Shown piece by piece: positions 1-11,655 of a stretch of 64,000 nucleotides of DNA (position 1 is the stretch's first letter; each line of letters starts with the position of its first letter). A program made the translations under genes and the position numbers. Source of the DNA: Emmonsiellopsis sp. PD_33 (lineage: Eukaryota > Ascomycota > Eurotiomycetes > Onygenales > Ajellomycetaceae); contig JANTQF010000135.1 of the NCBI GenBank assembly GCA_032988165.1, forward strand, positions 23,611 to 87,610. Direction: 5' to 3'. Under the pieces are notes generated by a model that was not told where the DNA came from, made no database searches, and saw only the letters and a program-made list of their open reading frames with translations.

Positions 1-412
1 TCCGCTAGATGCTGATTGGCCACCACATCTCCCCCCACACTAACCACATTTGACGTGTTCGATGCTTGGCGCCGAAAACCTTGACCATGGAGAGCGATAC
101 AGTATCAGAAATATGACGGCAGCGAGGAAGACATCTTCAACAAGAGAGGAGGCTTCGTTTGGCGTTTTGCTGATGTATGGAATCGTCATAGTCCAGCATG
201 GAGGTTTCTTCCGCCACAGGAATATCCCATGCTCTTAAGTGGGGAAATCTTCCATACCAAAATGACGGGTTGCGCACCACAAAAAAAAGCCCAGTCATGG
301 GCACTGTTGTACAACCTTGGAAGAGCAGAGGCGGTCAGTGATGCCCGTCCAGCTGGCAGTGTGTGCGCTGACCACCCGTTGGTCACTATCGATCACCAGC
401 AAAAAAAGATGT
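1..412. other. Intergenic, no gene seen
   Basis: Only short overlapping reading frames without recognisable protein character occur here. No splice-linked exons, repeats or RNA genes were identified before the tRNA that follows. Confidence 0.5.
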
Positions 413-522
413 TGAGAAGAGTGGGACTCGAACCCACGCAGGTTGCCCTACTACGATACTCAGAGCGATTGAATCGCTGCCAAGACCTGAACGTAGCGCC
501 ATAACCACTCGGCCATCTTCCC
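413..522 (-). tRNA. tRNA-Leu(CAG) with a 29-nt intron
   Basis: Read on the minus strand the sequence folds as a type II tRNA. The acceptor stem GGGAAGA pairs with TCTTCTC (one G-U pair), the D arm is GCC/GGC, the anticodon stem is CTACG/CGTAG, a long variable region follows, and the T arm is a perfect GTGGG/CCCAC around TTCGAGT. The anticodon CAG (plus-strand 487-489) reads leucine CUG codons. A 29-nt intron (457-485) sits at the canonical place after position 37. It contains a CTGA that can pair with the anticodon, as expected for the pre-tRNA splicing substrate, and a small internal hairpin (AGCGAT/ATCGCT). Discriminator base is A. Confidence 0.93.
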
Positions 523-1230
523 GAATGTTGGATTTTTGGATCTTGGGACTGAAGAAGCGGGGTTGTGATATTCGTGACCTCTGTGCATTCTACTTCCTTG
601 TCGGACGTGCTCTTTGGATTGACATCTGCTGGCGGTCGGGTTTGTGTTGACCAAGGCACCTCTTATTCGTAAAATAAAGCCTACCTATTTTGCTCTTCGC
701 CGCAATCCCACTGCTTATCTGAATCCTTCTCGCGGATGTCTAGCCGCGCTTAGGCTGGGCCGAGATGGAACAGAGGGATACCAGCGAGACACCTGTTATT
801 CCTGTTGTAAGATTACTAGCAAACTCATTGCAGGCGAAAAGCATGCCGTGACCAAAAAGAATGTCCCATAGGAATTTACTACCTCCCCTCAGGCTGTTCT
901 GTCAATGCCGGAAAGCTGATGTCAACTCCGGCCCATGCCAAGGAAGCAGCCGATCTGATCGCCAAGACAGCATCACGTGAATATGACATCTCGTGACATC
1001 ACCGCTCACTGCTCAGCTCCCCGTCCATTGTTTACTGACAGCAACAATCCAGCACCAGGAAAAGCTGGTTGGCGAGGGTGACATTATCGCCCATCTAGCT
1101 GTCTATACTGCCAGCTATACGGGTTAGATAACCGCTCAGAGCTCCGATAGTGGTATGCAACCAAAAGACCTCAAAACACGACTGACATGCGCTCGCTACG
1201 AAGCAACTTCGATCACCACCCGCGACCACA
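523..1230. other. Intergenic region upstream of the MFS transporter
   Basis: No credible coding exon was found. The last few hundred bases should hold the promoter and 5' leader of the transporter that starts at 1231. No unmistakable TATA box was assigned. Confidence 0.45.
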
Positions 1231-3110
1231 ATGACCCCGACTGTAGACGACGTCCCTCCGATCCACAACCGCACCATCCAAAAGCTCGACTTCATCCTAC
1301 TCCCATTTCTCTGCATCCTCTTCCTCGTCAACTCCCTGGACCGCTCCAACATCGGCAATGCCGAAACGGCCCATTTCACCCGGGACGCCGGGCTTCAACC
1401 CGAAGATCTCAATGCCGCCGTTGCATGGTTCTTTGTCTTCTTCGTTGCCCTGCAGCCGGTCGGGGCGGCGGCTGGGCGCAAGTTCGGAATGAGTAGATGG
1501 GTGCCGACTGTGATGACGCTGTGGGGGATATGTACGCTATTGCATATTTGCGTGAGGCGGAGGTGGCAGCTGATTTTGTTGAGGATTGTGTTGGGGTCTT
1601 TGGAAGGTTAGTTTGATATCTTGCCAGTTAAATCCTGGAGCTATTTCTATGGTTCTTGGAATTTCATTTCTTTGACCGCCTATGCGTTTGAAACTTGCTT
1701 GATTTCGGTGCTAAGCCTTGGTATTCTTAACAAATAGCTGGCTTCTACCCGACCGCGGTCTCGTACCTTTCCCTGTTTTACACGCGTTTTGAATTTGGGC
1801 GCCGATTGGGCCTTTTTTATGGCTCCACTGGAGTGGCCGGCGCCGTTGGAGGAGTAATTGCATTTACCGTCTTCTCTCGTTTCCCACCAAGCGAAGGGAC
1901 GGATGCAGAGAATATGACATCTTCAGAAGGATTAAAGCCGTGGCAGATACTTTTCTTGGTTGAAGGCCTACTGACTCTTGCTATTGCCTTTATTGGATTT
2001 TTCTGGCTCCCTCGAAGTGTCGGAACCGCTTGGTTTCTGAATGAAGAAGAGAGAATATGGGCAGAGAAACGCATTCTTATGGACCGGAACGGCCCCAGCC
2101 ATCAGAAACAGAACGATGCCTCCCAAGAAACAGATGAGCCTTCCGAACTAATTATTTCCCATTCTGACGAACAACGGCATCGACTTCTCCCTGATGAACC
2201 GAGTGCCGTCAGTCCTCGAAATATCTCCACCTTCTCATCGGACACTGGTCTTTCAAAGTTGGAGCTTCTGTCCACCGTTTTATTCTTACCGTTGATGATC
2301 CCGATTCTGGCCCTTAATGTTGCTTCTGCGATACCCTACACCGGTTTCTCCGTTTTTCTTCCGCTGGTTTTATCCTCCTTCAAACTCTCATCTCCGACCC
2401 TCAGCAACCTCCTCACCGCTCCCCCGTTCCTCCTTGCTTCTATATTTCTCTACATATTCAGCCATTGGAGCGATAAGTCCCGGCGACGCTTTGTCCCGAT
2501 ATTAGCTGGCCTTCTGATCATAGCGCTTGGCCTTGTCCTTATTCTCCTTCTCTCATCCCCGTCATCCTTCTCTACGATCAGGGCTGCCGCACTATACTTC
2601 TCTTTATGTGTACTTCTCAGCGGGAGTCTCATACCCAGCCCGCTGACTGTGGCTTGGCTGGCGGGCAACATCCCGAATCCGGGGAAACGAACCATTATCC
2701 TAGGAATTAACGGATATGGGAACCTAGCGGGTGTTGTTGCATCTCTCATATTTTCCCCACGTTTCCAGGACGATGGATACCGAATACCGTTCTTGATAAC
2801 CTTGGGATTTGTGCTAGCCAGCTTTGTGGGGTTTGCGGTGCTGCGGTCTGTGCTCCACATGATCAATATTGCCAGGTCCAAGGCCACAGTGATATCGTCA
2901 GCAGCGGATCTGGAGACTGATTATTCCGACTCGGAGCGCGGCTGGAGCCAGGCTAGCATCGGAAAAGTGCCGGCCTTTGCCGTTGTCGGTGGGACATGGT
3001 GGGATTCCCAGGTGAGATACTGGTTTGGCAAGCGACTGTTGGGGATGGATGAAGACGAAGTATACGTTCGGAGAGGCGATGAAGCGCTTACATTTGAATA
3101 TGGCATGTGA
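1231..3110 (+). CDS. MFS transporter, allantoate permease/ACS family
   Basis: Two exons (1231-1606 and 1738-3110) encode about 582 residues. The intron starts GTTAGT and ends ATAG and leaves phase 1, giving an in-frame join (LEG to AGFYPT). The N terminus has the hallmark of the Dal5/Tna1 anion:cation symporter family: a first helix with LDFILLPFL followed by LDRSNIGNA, then an AWFFVFF helix. A hydrophilic loop of about 90 residues rich in Ser, Glu and Asp separates the two six-helix halves, and the C-terminal half has several strongly hydrophobic segments. The protein should be a plasma-membrane proton-coupled importer of a small organic anion (allantoate, nicotinate, vitamin or dipeptide-like); the substrate cannot be read from sequence. 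It ends in a cytosolic tail of about 70 residues. The start was chosen because it directly precedes the conserved first helix. Confidence 0.87.
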
Positions 3111-3978
3111 TGGAATTGCATGTTGGCGGACAGTGCTGGTTTACGAATGTACTACGACTTATGATTTCGGGTTAGCCCCTTGCCTTTATTAACTTAGACT
3201 GATAGAGTAATAATAAGATAAAATATACTTGGCCAATGGGACCGTGACCATGAATGCAAAGGGAGTTGCCGGGCAAATATTTGGCAGTGTTGGGCATGAC
3301 ACATGTGGCCGCATGATAGTTGGCTGTTGTTTTAGAAAATGCATTATTTCGGCTTCTCTCGTTCATGGGCACACGCTTGACCGTGTCCTTGCCAGCAGTT
3401 GTCCACATCATCAGCCATCCGCCCATGCATAAGAATAGACAAGGCAGTCGAGCTGAAGCTGGAGGCAACCACCCATAGCAGCCGTAAGTACCGCCAGGTA
3501 CCTCGCTGTACATTATTTGCATCGGAGTGACTTCGTGTGACTTCGGCAGGCGGCCATGTCACGGGTGCCGGGAGCATGTTCCGCCGGGCCCCGGGCGGCG
3601 CTGATTGGCCGGCGGGGAGAGCATCAATGACCTTCCAACAATCAGTCGGCCTGAGCATGAGCTGCTGCCACGCCGTGATCGAGATCCCCGAGCGACGGGC
3701 TGTATTCCTCTCCTCTGTCTCTCTCTTCTCTTCTATCCGCCATTCTTCAATGCAGCTCCCCTAGTGTGCTGTGCAGCTTTCCCCTCGCTGCCCCGTCGTG
3801 GGCCCCCGTCGTCGTCTCCATCCCATCCCCCGTTTCCTCCACCGCCCTGTCTGGCAACCTCCGCTCCCCACACCGCACCCCAAACTTGCCCCCCGACTCT
3901 CCCGCTCTCCCCCCCTCCTGTACAACAAACTATTTCGTTCCCCCTAGACGCCCTGGATAGGCCTGTCGATTCACAACA
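3111..3978. promoter_or_regulatory. Intergenic, pyrimidine-rich leader of the kinase gene
   Basis: Between the transporter stop and the kinase start there is no supported exon. From about 3700 to 3970 the plus strand becomes strongly C/T-rich (repeated CTCTC and CCCC runs), the usual look of a core promoter and 5' UTR in filamentous ascomycetes. Small reading frames here are by-products of that composition. Confidence 0.5.
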
Positions 3979-6900
3979 ATGTCAATGGCTGCACCCCCAG
4001 CCGGCACCTTCGTCCCCGGCACGAAGGTGCAGGTCGGAAACCACCGTGTCGTTATCGAGAAATACCTATCCGAGGGCGGTTTCGCGCACGTATACGTAGT
4101 CCGGCTCCCGCAGCCCGTCGATGGCGTTGAAACAGCCGTGCTCAAGCGGGTAGCCGTGCCAGACAAGCTCTCCCTAGCGAATATGCGGACAGAAGTCGAG
4201 ACTATGAAGAAGCTAAAGGGCCACCGGCACATTGTGAGATATATCGATTCCCACGCATCCCAGCTGAAGGGTGGTGGGTACGAGGTCTTCTTGCTTATGG
4301 AGTTTTGTGCCGGAGGAGGGCTGATCGATTTCATGAATACCCGCCTTCAGAATCGGCTGACGGAGCCGGAGATCTTGAAGATCTTCACTGATGTCGCGGA
4401 GGGTGTGGCTTGTATGCATTATCTGAAGCCCCCGTTACTCCATCGGGATCTCAAGGTCGAGAACGTTCTGATTGCGTTGCATGGGAATTCGTATATTTAC
4501 AAGCTGTGCGATTTTGGGTCGACGGCCCCGCCACGGCCGGCTGCTACGTCTGCTGCAGAGGGCAGGTTAATTGAGGATGATGTCCAGCGGCATACGACTT
4601 TGCAGTACCGGAGTCCCGAGATGATTGACGTTTATCGAAAACAGCCGATCGATGAGAAGAGTGATATATGGGCGCTGGGTGTCCTTTTGTACAAATTGTG
4701 TTATTATACCACGCCGTTCGAGGAAGTTGGACAGATGGCGATCCTTAATGCGAAATTTAAATATCCGGCATACCCCCCTTTCTCAGATAGATTGAAGATG
4801 CTCATAGGTATGTTAACACGTCAACTATCGACTTGCGTTCGGATCTCGTTCTCTAATGCTTATGTCGAATAGCTACCATGTTACGAGAGGACCCACAGAA
4901 GCGTCCGAATATATATCAGGTGCTGCGCGAAGCATGCCATATGAGGGGGAAAGAGGCACCGATTCGAGACGTACGTAACTCACAGTCCTTTCTACGCAAG
5001 GGACTCGTTTACTGACTTGTTGTAGATTTACGCTGGCCGTTCTCAATCAGAAGCTAGACGGTACCAACAGCTCCCACCGTCACCCACGGAAACGCCGAAG
5101 GTTGGGGCAGTATTTTCCCCGCCAATGCAAGAGACGCAGATTATCCCAGATATTGCCCCAATGAGGCGAGGAAGGCCGTCAAAGCCTTCATCACAACAGA
5201 ACTCCGCGAAACCCAGCCCTTCACCTATCAGGGTAGCATCCGGAGATCCATTTGCTGCGCTTGATGGCGGAAAATCAACCAATGGCGATGAACTTTCTTC
5301 AAGATTCCCAACCCTGGACCAATTTTCACTTTTCCATGAACAAGGAGGCAAATTTGAATTCGAGCCAACAGTGACGGAAAGCAAACCGGCTACTGAGGAT
5401 CTTTCGAAACGGATCACTCATGCGCTCGCAGACGAAGCATTTGCGAAGGCCCCAACGGCCCAGAAGAGCCCCGCGATAGGCCCCCAGACCACGCCTTACG
5501 TCGAGAAACCCTTCGAAGAGACAGCTGCGAAAGCGAAAGCGAAACCGTCGCCTGACCTTCGTTCAGATCTTAGCCGCCAACAAACTACACCACTACATCA
5601 GCCTGTCCCTCAAAAACCTACAATGGTGTCTACTGGCACAATGACATCTCCTTCACCCCCTCCAGTCCACCAACGCCCTATATATAGATTTCCAAATCCC
5701 TCTTTTGAAAAGCCACCATCCAGCCAACAATGGGAAAGCGACAACGGAAAATCACATAAACCCCGTGAAAGCTTGTCGACCCGGTCTAGTTTCTTCCGAC
5801 GAGACTCGAAGCATAAGAATTCGATTGAAGATCTGCCGAAATCTCCTGTCTCTTCCCGACCCTCGTTGGAAGGATCTCGACCTTCCACTCTCGATATCAG
5901 CGATCCGATGACTCGTTCTAAATCTGCCAATGCAAAGTCTCGACCTGCGAGTGCCTTTGTTGGGTCCAGACCGGACTATCTTCGTGGACCCGAGAACCCA
6001 AGAACTTCTTTCGAGTCTAGCTTTCCCCGAGAGCAATATGAGGGAGGCGATTATCTTCATCCATCGCGGTCGGAAACGGACCGTGATTATGAGCGGGCGA
6101 ACATTTCGTCGGATATTGACTTCCTGCGCGCCAAAGAAGAGGAAGAAATGAACCGTAAACGAGAGAAGCGCGCAAGCAGTGGGCCGAAACACGTTAAGCG
6201 ATCTAGTTTATCGTCGATATCGTTATCTGGAACCAAAAATCTTCTTGCGGGGCGATTTGGGGACGCTTTCCGCCGGTTTGAAAACAACGCAGGCCAGGAG
6301 CGGACAAGCCGAAGCCCATCGCCCGATAATGTTAATGCACGACTTACTCCTATTACGGGATCAGAAGTGACTGAGATGAGCGATGATGGTTACGAACTTA
6401 ATGAGGATGACATTTCGCCTGAGATGCGCCGCGAACTAGAGCGGCGACGGCTATCGCAGGAAGAAAAGCGCGTGGCAAACGCGGCCGCCGAGTATCGGAT
6501 GCGAGTAGCTGAGCGGGGAGAAGAAGGTGGAAGGGGCGCTGGCGGGGGCAAATCAGCGATAATTCAGAATAAGGTCCAGTCACTCCTCAACAAAGAAAAT
6601 AGCAAACCCTCACCAGTCAAAACCGCATCTGGGTATGGACGGTACACTGATTCAGAAACTGCTTTGCAGGCGAAGCAGTTTGAGCAACAACACCAACGAT
6701 CGCTACCCTCACGACCTATGCCGTCCGCTCCAGTTTCCCGAAAACCCGTCTCTCCGTCTCAGCAGCAACATCAGCAAACGCACGAACATCCTCCCCGACC
6801 ATCGTCAAAGGATATGCGTCCATCGGGTCCTGTATTAGGACCCGGCCCTACCACCGCGCCAGCTAGACAGCAACAGCCAATGCCATCAGGCCAGTACCCG

Positions 6901-7233
6901 CCCCAACGCAGCAGCATGGACCAGCGCCCTGCTGCCCCCCCAAAACCGAAAAACCTGCGCACTGGCAACCGTGGCGACGCTCCAACAGCAACAACCGCGC
7001 CATCATCAGCAACCCCGGCTAGTGGTAATCCTGAACGCATGAGGTCCGCGGATATCAATAATAATAGTAGCAATAATGCCAGGACACCAAGTGGAGACGA
7101 TTGGGAGACGAATTTCAGCAAGCGATACCCGAGTTTATCTGGATTAGAAATGGTTGAGACTGAAATTGATATACCCAAAGTTACTGGTCCAGCGACGACG
7201 ACGACGACGACGACGAGGATGAAGGAGGTATGA
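3979..7233 (+). CDS. ark1: Ark1/Prk1-family (NAK) serine/threonine kinase
   Basis: Three exons (3979-4807, 4873-4970, 5026-7233) give about 1044 residues. The kinase domain occupies roughly residues 20-310: glycine loop SEGGFAHVYVV (31-41), lysine 56 in AVLKR, catalytic HRDLKVEN (155-162), DFG (178-180) and RSPEMID. The HRDLKVEN form and the SEGGFA loop are typical of the Numb-associated kinase family (yeast Ark1/Prk1/Akl1, animal AAK1/GAK). These kinases phosphorylate endocytic coat proteins such as Pan1 and control actin patch disassembly. The second exon carries the conserved end of the domain (LREDPQKRPNIYQVL). The remaining 700 residues are predicted disordered, rich in Pro, Ser, Gln and charged stretches, as in the family, and end near a threonine run coded by an ACG repeat. 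Introns start GTATGT and GTACGT. The start matches the short N terminus usual for the family. Confidence 0.93.
7195..7215 (+). repeat. (ACG)n trinucleotide repeat in the kinase coding region
   Basis: About seven consecutive ACG units encode a run of threonines close to the C terminus of the kinase. The frame is preserved, so length changes would only alter the number of Thr residues. Confidence 0.85.
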
Positions 7234-8204
7234 TGTAATGGGTCGGTCGCAGTGGTGATGCGATATTTTGAATCCTTTTTTTTTTTTTCCTTTTGTCTGA
7301 TCTTTTTTTTTTTCTTGTGACGGTTTTCTCTGTGTGTTTTTGTTCTATACTCATTGAGCACTCGTTCTTATCTTTTTCGCGATACCATTTTCTGAAATGA
7401 GTCGACTAACATACATACATCCACATACATACATACACTACATAGTTCATACATACATACATAGCCTGAGCAGAGTGAGCGATTCAAGCCATATTTATAT
7501 TTATCTTATCCTATGATTTTGACTACCCCTTTTTTTTGATGAGGGAGGGAGGGATATTCTTTGACAATTTCCGTCCTGCTTTAAGTTGCCTAATTAAGCC
7601 TTGCTCTTGCGTCCCACGATGGCATTGACCCTTACTTCGTCTGCTTTTTACCTCGCTATGTGGATAATAGTTAGCCCCCTTAAGCAATACTTATTTATCT
7701 CTTCTGAGGATGCCTTTTAGAGCTGCGTCTCTCACAATGAAGTCTAGACGGGCGGCTTAGATGCCAAAAGCTCGGGTGGAGCCTCGGCCCGAAGCACTTA
7801 AGGTTTAGTTAGCGGTCTAGCTCGAGTAATTTGATGTCTCCTCTCTTACCTGTTACTCCGCACATTAATCGCTTTTTTTCTTCCTTTGAAACGCACGTAC
7901 GGAGTATAAGGAGTAGCAGACACTCCTTGCCTCTCGGTGACAAAGACCCGGATGATGCCTCTCTTTCTCCACAGGACCTGAACCTGCACATTCCCGTGTC
8001 AGAGACGCGAAAACTTACAGAGCAGGGACGTCTTACAAGCTTCACACAGTTTTCCGGCACGGGATAAGTGGTGTGCTGCGAAAAGGAGTATGAGAAATGT
8101 AACTCTACTTAATTTCTTTTTCTCTGTGTGAAGGCAGGAGTCAATCTATACACTCCCATTCTTGGAAGGCCATCTCTACAACAGTTATGCACTTTTTTTA
8201 GCAC
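7234..8204. other. Intergenic region with T-runs and a CATA microsatellite
   Basis: This is the probable 3' UTR of the kinase (two long T runs at about 7275-7315) followed by non-coding sequence. No exon with protein-like composition was found. It separates the kinase from the 3' end of the GH35-like pseudogene on the opposite strand. Confidence 0.5.
7409..7463. repeat. CATA/ACAT microsatellite
   Basis: An interrupted run of the tetranucleotide ACAT/CATA spans about 55 bp. Confidence 0.8.
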
Positions 8205-9483
8205 TTAGTTCAAAAGATGCACAGCCTCCTCTTCCAAAGCATAAACCTCACATTCCGCTATCCGGGTGTTCGCTGGAATCGTGATGCTGATGGGGAAAGA
8301 TCCATAATCAGGGTTTTCCGCCGGCATTACAGCAGCTTGTCCTCTTCTCGTTTCATCCCCTCCGAGAATCCGCAAAGAACGCATCTCCCCCGTTTCCTCA
8401 TTTACGACTTCCTTCTCAACGAACTTCAGGATTCCAGTGAAGACCGATTTCGGGCTGGTCGAAGAAAATTTGACCTGGAAGCCTTCGCCGATGAGGAGAA
8501 AGCGGGCGCCACCTTTGTGAATCACCATTCCGACACCTGGTCCGGGCTTCCCAAATACAAACGATCTCTCAATCTGGAGCTTCCAGCTGTCAAAAACGAC
8601 TGTAATAGGAGGAGAGGGGTCTTCGCCGGAAGGGCGCAGCTCGTCGAAGAAAAACCCAATGCTGGTACCAAGACTGCGCTGGGCGTGGTGCGACACTTTG
8701 GCCAGGAGACCGTAATGCTTCCGAAACGGATTATCATCGAGCTCGAGGGTATCGATACCAAATGGAGCTGTTCCGAGGGCCTGGAAACTGCCGAATGCGG
8801 CCCAAATCCGTCGAGCACCATACTCATCGCGACGTTGCTCGGGAATGAAGAGCGGTTGGCTACGGTGTCGGTATTTTTCGCAGGTCGCCCTGTAGTTGTT
8901 CAAATATATATCCGGGGAAATCATAGCCAGTGAGGGAGCGAAGGAGAGCCGGATATCCGGAACATTGATGACGCCGCCTCCGGATGGGTAGGTACCAAGT
9001 TGTCCACCGCCTCCCGCCTTCTTTGCGCAGGATCGCACGCGGAAATTGCTTCGCGTCTTTCTTAACCCGTCCTGGGGCATAAGTGGTCAGTCCTAGGTAT
9101 CGGTTAGTTTTCTCATTGTCTTTCACCTTCTCCCTTCCTACGTGAGGTATATATGGAAAGAGAGACAGAAGCCTACCATTTTTAAAAGAACCAAACCAAA
9201 GGAGGACTAGATGAAGGTTGTGCTCTCTAGCATCTTGAACGATCTTCGTCACCTCGCTAAAATCGAAGCTTCCTTCTTCCGGCTCGATTTGTTCCCCTGT
9301 CACACTGCCCAAAACAGTGTTGATATTCGCCCCGACCAGGCGAGGCCAAATCCCCCGCATGTAATCGGCGGAGCTCAAAGAGGAGTTTTGCAGTTCAGCT
9401 GCACGCATCAGGAATGGCTTCCCATGGACGAAAAGTTGCTTGCTGTTGGTAACAGGCTGCAATAATGGAGTTTGGGGTCCCAT
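8205..9483 (-). pseudogene. GH35-like (DUF5597-type) beta-galactosidase pseudogene, central part deleted
   Basis: The first exon (9483-9177) encodes the N terminus of a family of about 530-residue glycosidases: MGPQTP start, FMLRAAEL-like strand (here FLMRAAEL), a GANINTV segment and LVLLWFGSFKNG. A clean intron (9176-9093, GTAGGC to CTAG) joins to TTYAPGRVKKD and FPRAILRKEGG. There, at about 8997-9025, the frame breaks. The sequence resumes in another frame at GTYPSGG, continues through SLAMISPDIYLNNY, LFIPEQRRDEYGARRIW and GTAPFGIDTLE, and runs to a normal C terminus at 8205. By comparison with the family as I remember it, about 190 residues are missing, including the segment that carries the first catalytic Glu (VENE type). 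The second carboxylate region (PEQ) remains. With a deletion plus frameshift it cannot make an active enzyme. The functional relatives trim beta-galactosides from plant polysaccharides. Confidence 0.82.
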
Positions 9484-10288
9484 GATGGCGGGGGGGGTGG
9501 GAGTATCTGGGTCAAAACGAAACAACAGATGGGAGGTATGACTGCACAGACTTGCGGAAAGACGGCATCCATAAGTTAATCGAGGAGTTTTTTCCCCTCC
9601 AGATAAAAGTGCCCCAGCACGCTGTTCCTTCTCCGCCGGAGGGATTGTACATACAAGGACTGCCTCGACTCCGGTAGTTATGCTGCGTAACCAGAGCCGG
9701 TCACCTATTTACCCATCCATTTCACCCATGCCAGGATTGATTGGCGATTCCACCCCGGCTCGTAGGGTGCCAGACGATACGGACACGCCAACATCCAGGG
9801 ATAGGGGTCACCAGAAGTAGTGTCTCCGTGCTAAAATAAACTCCCGCTTCTGAGCGCAGTTCTGGCCAATGGAAACCCGTCAATCCCGCTCCTGGACTTC
9901 CCTGAATTTGCAGCCGGACTAGAACAAAGCTTAAGAGTGATGGAACCAATGTCTCTTGAAATTCCCCCGCAAAGGTCTCCGATGCCCCAGTCTCAGCTAC
10001 ACGCGAAAATGGGATCTGATCGGGATCAAGTGGAATTGGACCTCCTTGATTGGGGCGGCTTTCTTTGAGTACTTGTCACAGCGACCCTACCATATACTCC
10101 CGAGGCTTGGAGAGAATACTGACGCCATTAAAACAATGGCGGCTGGGCTTTTCTATGAGAGTATCTTCTCTTCTTAGAGATATAAAGGACACTTCATTCC
10201 GAATTCATTACCTGGTTTTGCGCCAGCCTTCTTCCCCTCCGACCGGAAACAAAGTGATTCCTCACGAACATCTTTTTTTCCACCAGAT
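9484..10288. other. Divergent intergenic region between two degraded sugar genes
   Basis: This region would have held the shared promoters of the glycosidase and the sugar permease when both were alive. No additional coding exon was recognised. A TATAAA-like sequence occurs near 10180, about 110 bp upstream of the permease start. Confidence 0.45.
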
Positions 10289-11610
10289 ATGAGTGAACGC
10301 AAGGCCAGCGGCATCACGGTTGCATCCGATGGCGCCGTTATTCTCGCCGTTCCTGTGGTGACTTGGTATAAGCATGCTGGGTTGCGAAAGATTTACCTCA
10401 TGATGCCTATTCTGATGTGGTTGACAGTATCTAGCTCCGTATCTTGCAGATTATTTTGGTAGACGGACTGCAACGGCGATAGGGGTCGCTATCATGGTTG
10501 TCGGAGTTGTCATTCACGGTCAGATATCGTGTTGAAGCCCCACCACGCGTCAATTCGGAGCTGATCTCTTGGGTAGTGGTTTCTCAGGTTAATCGGGGAA
10601 TGTTTGTTAGCGGAAGATTCCTGGTCGGTTTCGGGTAAGTGTGCCTGCAACTTTCAACATACGTGCGACTTACCAAGTACAGATCAAACATCTCCATCGG
10701 CGCAGCACCACTTCTGATCATGGAACTGGCCTATTCTCAACATCGTGGGAAGCTCACCACGCTCTACAACACTCTTTGGTATGTTGGTTCCATCATTGCA
10801 GCGTGGACCGTATACGGGACTATAAAATACAGAGGACATGTTTCCTGGAGGGTACCAGTTGCCCCAGTTCCCGTTGTTTTGAGTCAAGCCTATATCGACC
10901 TTTACGCCAGCCAGGATGGCGGTCTGACTTGGGAATTTGTGAGCCACATTGCCTACGGAGCTGGACCCGAGACTATTCAAGATGGCAATGACGCAATTTG
11001 GGAACCCTTTCTCCTAATGCATGAGGGCCAACTGATTTGCTACTACTCTGACCAGCGTGACCCTCTGCATGCACAGAAGCTACTTCCCGTTACAACCACT
11101 GATTTGCGGACTTGGTCTGAGCCTGTGGACGACGTGGCGCATGCCGAATTTGGGAACCGCCCTGGTATGGCCATCGTGGCTCACATTGAGTCTAAGAACA
11201 GGTGGATCATGACCTATGAGATTTGCGGGCCCCCTGGGTGTGTGGTGAACTACAAGGTGTCTGATTCTCCCCTCACCTTCGGCTCCGCTCCGGACACGCC
11301 TTTGGTGGTCGGCAACGTCGTGCCTTACGGCTCACCATATGTTATCTGGACCCCGCATCCCGACCGCACTGATGGAAGTGGCCTCATTATTATGAATGGG
11401 AGCGACAGGGAAGAGCTTTTTATCAATGAGGACGCTGCGGACCCTAATGGGTGGAGAATGGTCAATGTTGGCCAGTGGAGTGTATACTCGCGTGAGCTGA
11501 ATATTATCAATGTGGAGGATGAGAAGAAATTGATGATCACGAACGGTGGAAATATGGCAGACGGAAGCCTGAATTATGTGGTTTGTGGTGTTGTTGGTAT
11601 TCCTACTTGA
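10289..11610 (+). pseudogene. Fusion pseudogene: MFS sugar permease fragments joined to C-terminal half of a GH93/BNR-type arabinanase-like protein
   Basis: The ATG at 10289 opens a lactose-permease-like N terminus (TWYKHAGLRKIYLMMP). A frame break with loss of about 50 residues follows, then LAPYLADYFGRR, MVVGVVIHG, an intron (about 10634-10682) and SIGAAPLLIMELAY with RGKLTTLYNTLWYVGS, all diagnostic of fungal MFS hexose/lactose permeases. At about 10850, directly after SWRVPVA, the same open frame continues into a quite different protein: IDLYASQDGGLTWEFVSHIA, WEPFLLMHEGQLICYYSDQRDP and GSPYVIWTP. That is the C-terminal half of a secreted GH93/BNR-repeat arabinanase-like hydrolase. Its signal peptide and first half are absent. 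The join looks like a deletion that removed the rest of the permease, the intergenic region and the 5' half of the hydrolase. The permease part has a frameshift, so no working transporter is possible. Confidence 0.8.
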
Positions 11611-11629
11611 AGTGGGGAGGCCGTTTTCA

Positions 11630-11655
11630 TGTATGTATGTATGTACATACATACT
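11630..11655. repeat. GTAT/ATAC inverted microsatellite
   Basis: A run of GTAT units turns into its own reverse complement (ATAC units), forming a near-perfect palindrome just downstream of the fusion pseudogene. Confidence 0.7.
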
